This document shows, piece after piece, positions 58,819-64,000 of a DNA stretch of 64,000 bases. Made by a program: the position numbers and the translations under genes. The notes beneath the pieces were generated by a model. That model saw nothing but the letters and a program-made list of their open reading frames with translations. It was not told the origin of the DNA and made no database searches. Source of the stretch: Desulfovibrio sp. (GTDB lineage Bacteria > Desulfobacterota > Desulfovibrionia > Desulfovibrionales > Desulfovibrionaceae); NCBI RefSeq assembly GCF_019424165.1, contig NZ_JAHZAA010000003.1, positions 9,515 through 73,514 on the forward strand, given 5' to 3'. Numbering within the stretch: position 1 is the first letter of the stretch; every line of letters begins with the position of its first letter.

Positions 58819-59493
58819 ACCGCATTCTCCAGTAACCACGCAGACCCGCCGGGGCGCACATCCATGCGCCGGGCGGGGGTGGCAAGGTGTTTTGTTCCCG
58901 CCGGGGCGTGTTCCGCTAGGCGTTTCTGTTCGCTGCCCTTTCGGCGGGGGAACGCGGGAAACGTGCCGCCTGTGCGGCCTGTTTTCCGGCGAACCTGCCG
59001 CGTCCCGGCAGAGAGCAGGGTGTTCATAGCGTGAAAGCACCCGGAAGCGGTGCAGAACGCGAGCGGTTTCACATTGAAAACACTCGCGTTGGCGCAAGCG
59101 CCCGCCACACCGCAATGGTTGTCCGCAAGGCCCGCCAGTGGCGCAACTGCCATGTGAACAGGCGTGTGCCGCGCAGGTTGCCTGCATGCGTAATTTCTTC
59201 GGCGCAAGGGCTGAAGCGGGCCATAAAAGCGCACTGCGTTTGCGCGGCACAACGGCAGGGCAAGCGTTTTCAGCCTTTACGAAAGGGCATTTGCAAAGGG
59301 ACGCCCTGCCTGAAGCTGAAAAGATGCAACCGCTCTGCGCGGATTTTTTGAAAACTCGTGCCGTGCCGAAAGCCGGGGCAAGACCTGACCCGCTGCCGGT
59401 CACTCCAGGCAGGCGTGCCTGCCCCGTGTTCCGGCCACAAGGGACGCTGCGGGGCAAAATAGTGTGCAATGCCGCGCGCTGTCTTTCAGCAGG
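58819..59493. other. Unusual gap between pyrK and pyrD
   Basis: About 675 bases, where the two subunit genes normally abut. The pyrD frame stays open for about 650 bases upstream, but the translation is Cys/Arg/Pro-rich and resembles nothing; the openness reflects high GC. No tRNA or strong hairpin was recognised. Confidence 0.45.
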
Positions 59494-60303
59494 CTACAGC
59501 TCTACCTGATCCGACCAGAATACAGGGCCGTGGTTGCATGCCTGGACCTGACTGCCGCGCTTGGCGGGTACGGGCCAGGCTTCTGTTGTTTTGGTCACGC
59601 AGCCAAGGCAGGCTCCCACGCCGCAGGCCATGCGGTTTTCGAGAGAAAGCTGGCAGCGCACGCCCAGTTCGGCGGCGAATTTTTGCACGGTGCGCATGAA
59701 CGGCGTGGGGCCGCAGGCCAGAACAAGACCTTTTTGTTCGGCGTATTCCGTCATGCGCTCCTGTATGGAAAAAATAAAATTGTCCAGATCGCCGGGTACG
59801 GTTTCGCGCAGGCTGTCAAGCGGCACATGCTCATTGATGCTGTCTACGGGGTAGCAGCTTATGGACTCGCGATGGCCGAAAAGCATTGTGACGTTCCAGG
59901 GCTTGGGATGCTCGCTCACGTAGCCCACAAAAGGCACGATGCCCATGCCCCCGGCCAGCAGCAGCGTGGGGGTGTCGGGTTCGGTAACGAAGCCGTTGCC
60001 GAGGGGACCCCATGCGCGCACCTTGTCACCGGGGCGTAGTTCGGACATGCGCTTTGTGCCTTTGCCCACAACCTGAAAAAAACAGATCATGTGCCGGGCG
60101 GTCATATGGCATATGCCGAGGGGCCGAGCCCAGGGGATTTCAAGCCCGAAAGTCTGGGGACGGATCATGACAAACTGGCCCGGCCGCCACTTGGTCCATT
60201 CGGGGCGGGTAAGGCGCAGTGCGAAGAAGCGGCTTTCGTTGCCGGTTTGCCCAAAGGGTACAAGGTCCAGAACACTCAGCTCGCATGAAGTTGGTTGCGA
60301 CAT
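59494..60303 (-). CDS. pyrK: Dihydroorotate dehydrogenase electron-transfer subunit
   Basis: FAD and [2Fe-2S] subunit passing electrons from PyrD to NAD+. 269 aa. FAD binding: WRPGQFVMIRP and ARPLGICHM. The NAD-binding segment is TLLLAGGMGIVPFVGYV, and VLACGPTPFMRTV is also typical. The cluster Cys residues are in MACGVGACLGCVTKT plus a later Cys in QVQACNHGPVF. The start at 60303 (MSQPTSCEL) gives the normal length; the longer frame is unsupported. The ribosome-binding site is weak. Confidence 0.93.
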   Translation of the reverse strand: MSQPTSCELSVLDLVPFGQTGNESRFFALRLTRPEWTKWRPGQFVMIRPQTFGLEIPWARPLGICHMTARHMICFFQVVGKGTKRMSELRPGDKVRAWGPLGNGFVTEPDTPTLLLAGGMGIVPFVGYVSEHPKPWNVTMLFGHRESISCYPVDSINEHVPLDSLRETVPGDLDNFIFSIQERMTEYAEQKGLVLACGPTPFMRTVQKFAAELGVRCQLSLENRMACGVGACLGCVTKTTEAWPVPAKRGSQVQACNHGPVFWSDQVEL

Positions 60304-60528
60304 GCGCTGACTATAGGCGTACTTGGTCAACTGGTCAACCGGGTGCTGCCGTGTAAATGGGACAATTAAACCCCCTTTTTTAATGTGGCTTTTGCAGGGG
60401 CGCCAATGCTTGTTCCCAAAAGGGCATGCGCCGCGGTTTGAACGGCTGGCGGCGGGCTGCCGGCGCCGGATATTTTTCAACTTTTCAGGGCGGTTCGCAC
60501 GCGCTATACTGGCGGCAGGAGAATACTC

Positions 60529-61602
60529 ATGAAGCAGATATATGCCGCCCGCCGCGAAAAACTTCGCCGGGCCATGCGCAGGCGCGGCCTGGATGCGCTG
60601 CTTGTCAGCCAGGCCGCCAACCGTTTTTATCTTTCAGGATTTGAGCTGCACGATCCGCAGTATAATGAAAGCGCCGGACGGCTGGTGATTACCGCCGACG
60701 GCCGTGACTGGCTGGCCACAGACCCCCGCTATCTGGATGCCGCCGTCCGCCTGTGGGATGATGAGCGTGTGTTTATCTACGGCGGCTATGCGGCCAGAGA
60801 TATTTACAGTCTGCTGCGGGACTGCGGCAGCCGCATCGGCATTGAGGCGCAGGGTACTACTCTGGCCTTTGCCCGTGATCTGGCTGCGGCCGGGCCGGGT
60901 TTGTACTGCGAGGCCGCCGATGGCCTGGTGGAACATCTGCGGCGCATCAAGGAGCCTTGCGAGGTGGCGGCGCTGGAAAAATCTTTTGCACTCAACCACA
61001 AATTGCTGCAATGGATTGAAGGGCAGCTTGAGCCGGGGCGTACCGAAAACCAGGTAAGCTGGCTTATTGAAAAGTTTTTTCGCGAAAACGGCGCTTCGGA
61101 ACTGGCCTTTGCCAATATTGTGGCTGTGGGCAAAAACGCGGCCCTGCCCCACGCCATACCGGGGGATGTTCCTGTGATCGACAACTGCCCGGTGCTGGTG
61201 GATATCGGCTGCCGGGTGGATGATTACTGCTCGGACCAGACCCGCACCTTCTGGGTGGGGCAGCAGCCCACTGATGTGTTTCGCCGTACCTATGACCTTG
61301 TGCGCCAGGCGCAGACCGCGGCCATAGAGTCCATGCGCCCCGGGCAGCCGCTGAGGGATGCCTACGGCCATGCGCGGGCAGTGTTTGAAAAAGCCGGAAC
61401 CGCCGACGCCTTTACTCATGGCCTGGGCCACGGTGTGGGGCTTGAAACCCACGAAGCCCCCAGTCTTTCGCCGCGTGCCGAAGGCCTGCTTGAGCCGGGC
61501 ATGGTGGTTACCGTGGAGCCGGGCCTGTACTACCGCCAGTGGGGCGGGGTGCGTTGGGAATATACCGTGCTCGTGGAAGAAGACGGCGTGCGTATTCTGT
61601 AA
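60529..61602 (+). CDS. M24 metallopeptidase, Xaa-Pro peptidase type
   Basis: Aminopeptidase P/Xaa-Pro dipeptidase family, 357 aa, cytosolic. A creatinase-like N-terminal domain (residues 1-130) is followed by the pita-bread catalytic domain. Metal ligands are visible as Asp in [19 protein letters not shown], His in [14 protein letters not shown], Glu in [10 protein letters not shown] and Glu in [11 protein letters not shown], where most relatives have a second acidic residue (ED) rather than EY. It cleaves next to proline. The ATG has GGAG. Divergent from pyrK. Confidence 0.92.
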   Translation: MKQIYAARREKLRRAMRRRGLDALLVSQAANRFYLSGFELHDPQYNESAGRLVITADGRDWLATDPRYLDAAVRLWDDERVFIYGGYAARDIYSLLRDCGSRIGIEAQGTTLAFARDLAAAGPGLYCEAADGLVEHLRRIKEPCEVAALEKSFALNHKLLQWIEGQLEPGRTENQVSWLIEKFFRENGASELAFANIVAVGKNAALPHAIPGDVPVIDNCPVLVDIGCRVDDYCSDQTRTFWVGQQPTDVFRRTYDLVRQAQTAAIESMRPGQPLRDAYGHARAVFEKAGTADAFTHGLGHGVGLETHEAPSLSPRAEGLLEPGMVVTVEPGLYYRQWGGVRWEYTVLVEEDGVRIL

Positions 61603-61728
61603 GGCATTCTGGCAAACCGCACGGTGTTCGGGGCTTTTTTTGCAAGTGCTCTGGCGTCTGTGCGGGCTGTTGCCGCCGTGGAGGCACAAGCGCAAGTTGT
61701 TGCGCGGTCAGCGCTGGAACGAACGTAT

Positions 61729-61766
61729 ATCACCCCTTTGCGAATGCACATTCTCAAAGGGGTGAT
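61729..61766. terminator. 12-bp dyad past the M24 peptidase gene
   Basis: ATCACCCCTTTG (61729-61740) is the exact reverse complement of CAAAGGGGTGAT (61755-61766). Followed by GCTTTGATATT, it may end the peptidase transcript. Confidence 0.55.
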
Positions 61767-61878
61767 GCTTTGATATTCCAGAGTAGAGTACTTTTGTGCG
61801 GCCTGAAAGGTGCAGGCTCCGGGCCTGCCGTTTCAGGTCAGACGGTTCCGGTAACAGGTTTGGAAAAGAATAAAAGTA

Positions 61879-61920
61879 TTGAGGGGTGGGATCCCTGTAT
61901 AAAAGGATCCCACCCCTCAA
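61879..61920 (-). terminator. 16-bp perfect hairpin past htpG
   Basis: 61879-61894 is the exact reverse complement of 61905-61920 (core GAGGGGTGGGATCC) with a 10-nt loop. On the minus strand it is followed by TACTTTTATTCTTTT, so it should end the htpG transcript. AGAATAAAAGT beside it recurs at 47750. Confidence 0.8.
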
Positions 61921-61960
61921 GGCATCTCAAGCGGCGGTCATGAGCGGCTGTCATGCCGAG

Positions 61961-63943
61961 CTAGATCTTACGCACCTCGGTATACCAGGCTGCCGCTTCT
62001 TCCAGCAGTTTGCCGGTGCGGGCGGCCAGGGCCTGCGGGTCTTTGAGGTAGCCGTCCAGCAACAGGCTGGCGTCAAAAAGGCTCTGGGTCATCTCGGCCA
62101 GGATCCTGTCGCTGCTGTCGGCCTTGAACATGCGCAGCATGTTGCGCAGCAGAGGGTGGTCGCGGTTGACCTCCAGCACCTTGACCGGGAGGGAGTCGTC
62201 CTTCTGCATGACCTTGAGCAGCTTTTCCATCGACGAGGAAAGGCCGCCGTCAGGCGAGACAAGCACAGCGGGGCTGTCGGCCAGGCGATGCGAAACGCGC
62301 ACCTCCGTTACCTTGTCGCCCAGAACTTCCTTCATGCGGGCCAGCAGGCCGTCAAAGCTGGTGCTGTCTTCATCCGAAAGGGGGGCGGCAGCCTCGCGGG
62401 CCGGGCTTTCCTTGTCGCTGAAGTCGTTGAGGGCGTCATCAGCCGCGGTTTCCACAGACCTGAAGTCCCATTCCTTATAGCGGCCAAGGCCGTCCATGAC
62501 GAATTCGTCAATGGGTTCAAAAAGGTAAAGAACCTCTATGCCCTTCTGGCGAAACCGCTCCATATGCGGGTTCAGGCGCGCGGCTTCACGGTTGGGCGCG
62601 GCCACATACCAGAAGGTTTTTTGCCCTTCGGGCGCGCGCTCCATATATTCGTCCAGGCTGGTCAGGGCTTCTGCGTCGGCCAGGGTGGAAGAGTTGAAAC
62701 GCAGCAGGGCGGTGACCCGCTCGCGGTTGGCAAAGTCGTGATAGCCGAGCTTGAATAACTTGCCGTGCAGACGCCAGAAGGTCGCGTATTTTTCCGCATC
62801 ATTTTTTGCCAGCTTTTCAAGGTGGCCGAGGGTCTGCTTGACGATGACCTGATTGATCTTGCGCAAGACCACGTTTTCCTGAAGCGTTTCACGCGAGATG
62901 TTCAGGGGCAGGTCTTCGGTGTCGACCACACCCTTGAGGAATGCCAGGTACTCGGGGATCAGCTCTTTGTTGCGGTGCTGGATCAGCACACGGCGGGCGT
63001 AGAGGTCCAGCCCCCAGAAGTCGCGGTCTGCGCCGAAGAAGTCCTGGGCATTGTCGGGAATGAAAAAGAGGGCGTTGAACTGCACAGGAGCGTCAACGGA
63101 AAAATGCAGTACGTCCAGCGGATCTTTGCTGTCATAGGTAAGCGCCTTGTAAAAGGCTGCGTACTGCTCCTGCGTGACGGAAAACTTGGGTTCGCGCCAC
63201 AGGGCGGGCTGGGTGTTGACCTGCTCACCGTCCACAAGGACAGGAAAAGGCACAAACGCCGAATGCTTGCGGATGGCGGACTCCACGCGGAATTTTTCAA
63301 GAAATTCCACGGCATCGTCCTTGAGCCATGCGGTGATGGTTGTGCCGCGTTTGGGTTCGTCGCCTTCCGCCGGGGCTACCGTGTAGGTTCCAAGACCGTC
63401 GCTGGTCCAGGTGTGGGCTGTGCTGTCTTCGCCAAATGCCGGGCGCGAGGTAACAGCGACTTTTTCAGCCACCATAAAAACCGAATAAAAGCCCACACCG
63501 AAGCGTCCGATGATGTTGGCGGCATCAGCCTCGGCCTCGGTGTTTTGCTCTTCGTCCGCGGCATGGCCCTTGCCGTTGGCGGATTTTGCCTTGGCGGCAT
63601 TTTCGGCCGCAATGTCAGCCAGAAACTGCTCTGAGCCGGATTTGGCTATGGTCCCCAGGTGTTCGGCCAGCTCTTCGGCAGTCATGCCCAGGCCGGTATC
63701 GGCAATGGTGATGGTTTTCGCTTCCTTGTCGAGCGAAATGCGAATTTCCAGCGGCAGATCGGGCAAGCGGGGGCTTTCGCCGCGGTTGATGCGAAAACGC
63801 AGTTTGTCCAGCGCGTCCGAAGCGTTGGAAATAAGCTCACGCAAAAAAATTTCCCGGTTGGTATAGAGGGAGTTGGTAAGGATATGTAAAACCTTACGCA
63901 CCTCTGCACGAAACTGGCGGGGATTCCTATCTGCCTCTGCCAT
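61961..63943 (-). CDS. htpG: Hsp90-family chaperone HtpG
   Basis: ATP-dependent cytosolic chaperone, 660 aa. N-terminal ATPase domain: RELISNASDALDKLRF (E for hydrolysis, N for Mg-ATP), ADTGLGMT and GTIAKSGSEQFL, then IIGRFGVGFYSVFMVA. The ATP lid carries an extra 30-residue Ala/Glu/Lys stretch near residues 112-143, absent from most bacterial HtpG. The middle domain has the conserved ISRETLQEN region, and a C-terminal dimerisation domain follows. The start at 63943 has GGAGG; the frame running to the window edge is unsupported. Confidence 0.97.
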   Translation of the reverse strand: MAEADRNPRQFRAEVRKVLHILTNSLYTNREIFLRELISNASDALDKLRFRINRGESPRLPDLPLEIRISLDKEAKTITIADTGLGMTAEELAEHLGTIAKSGSEQFLADIAAENAAKAKSANGKGHAADEEQNTEAEADAANIIGRFGVGFYSVFMVAEKVAVTSRPAFGEDSTAHTWTSDGLGTYTVAPAEGDEPKRGTTITAWLKDDAVEFLEKFRVESAIRKHSAFVPFPVLVDGEQVNTQPALWREPKFSVTQEQYAAFYKALTYDSKDPLDVLHFSVDAPVQFNALFFIPDNAQDFFGADRDFWGLDLYARRVLIQHRNKELIPEYLAFLKGVVDTEDLPLNISRETLQENVVLRKINQVIVKQTLGHLEKLAKNDAEKYATFWRLHGKLFKLGYHDFANRERVTALLRFNSSTLADAEALTSLDEYMERAPEGQKTFWYVAAPNREAARLNPHMERFRQKGIEVLYLFEPIDEFVMDGLGRYKEWDFRSVETAADDALNDFSDKESPAREAAAPLSDEDSTSFDGLLARMKEVLGDKVTEVRVSHRLADSPAVLVSPDGGLSSSMEKLLKVMQKDDSLPVKVLEVNRDHPLLRNMLRMFKADSSDRILAEMTQSLFDASLLLDGYLKDPQALAARTGKLLEEAAAWYTEVRKI

Positions 63944-64000
63944 GACAAACCTCCTGAAAAGCGATATCCTTGCAGATAATACCGCTTTTTGATTTTTCAA

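Larger units (their letters stand above)
61603..61960. other. Intergenic with two strong hairpins
   Basis: About 360 bases between the convergent peptidase and htpG genes. A dyad ATCACCCCTTTG/CAAAGGGGTGAT lies at 61729-61766 and a longer stem at 61879-61920. No gene is supported. Confidence 0.55.

Noticed and set aside
58819..59469. Long upstream extension of the pyrD frame
   Set aside because: Cys/Arg/Pro-rich translation with no family similarity, and a good ribosome-binding site at 58818 fixes the start.

Overview
The window reads as chromosomal DNA of a sulfate-reducing bacterium of the Desulfovibrio group. The evidence is the order cobS-rex-atpE-atpB with two small ATP-synthase accessory membrane proteins, a free-standing AICAR transformylase domain instead of full PurH, a CobA-HemD fusion, the order coaX-eno-folD, and high GC with many Pro/Ala/Gly-rich protein tails. 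No species is claimed. No rRNA, CRISPR array, transposase or integrase was seen.

Layout. 1-5 kb: purA (cut by the window edge), a small unknown protein, the AICAR transformylase, cobB and a glycosyltransferase. 6-9 kb: a diguanylate cyclase behind an AT-rich leader with a near-consensus promoter, then a nitroreductase. 9-16 kb (minus strand): rumA-like methyltransferase, atpZ-like, atpI-like, atpB, atpE, a 1.2-kb non-coding gap, rex, cobS. 16-19.5 kb (plus): rplU-rpmA-obgE-proB. 20-22 kb: sfsA divergent from an aminotransferase. 22.4-25.2 kb: tRNA-Ala(GGC) carrying an AT-rich two-gene island. 25-37 kb: chemotaxis receptor, MFS exporter, DUF488 protein, Kup, a three-gene YqjD/YqjE-like envelope operon, MscS and a large membrane protein. 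37-41 kb: coaX, eno, folD, a DUF805 protein. 41-47 kb: four plus-strand genes that look like a route to an amino-ulosonic (Kdo8N-like) or related CMP-activated sugar. 47-53 kb: purN, cobA-hemD, pepA, hemW, a Nudix hydrolase. 53-60 kb (minus): pyrK, pyrD, an acetyltransferase-like gene, an epimerase and an ABC-F ATPase. 60.5-64 kb: an M24 peptidase and htpG.

The most unusual structure is at 22,430-25,234. An AT-rich segment carrying a two-gene operon (a 497-aa protein with a HEPN/DUF5677-like look, then a 265-aa single-TM protein) is bounded by a 248-bp inverted repeat that reads as perfect by eye. Each arm contains the 3' 53 nt of tRNA-Ala, a bidirectional terminator and the last 44 codons of the 265-aa gene. 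The repeats are inverted, not the direct repeats an integrase leaves, and no recombinase gene is present. Flipping the middle would keep both genes intact. It may be a cargo-only, possibly invertible, tRNA-associated element, perhaps for defence, though the function is inference only.

The second lead is the 41.3-46.7 kb sugar cluster: KdnB-like oxidase, DegT aminotransferase, a fused cytidylyltransferase/PseG-like protein, and an SpsF-like cytidylyltransferase.
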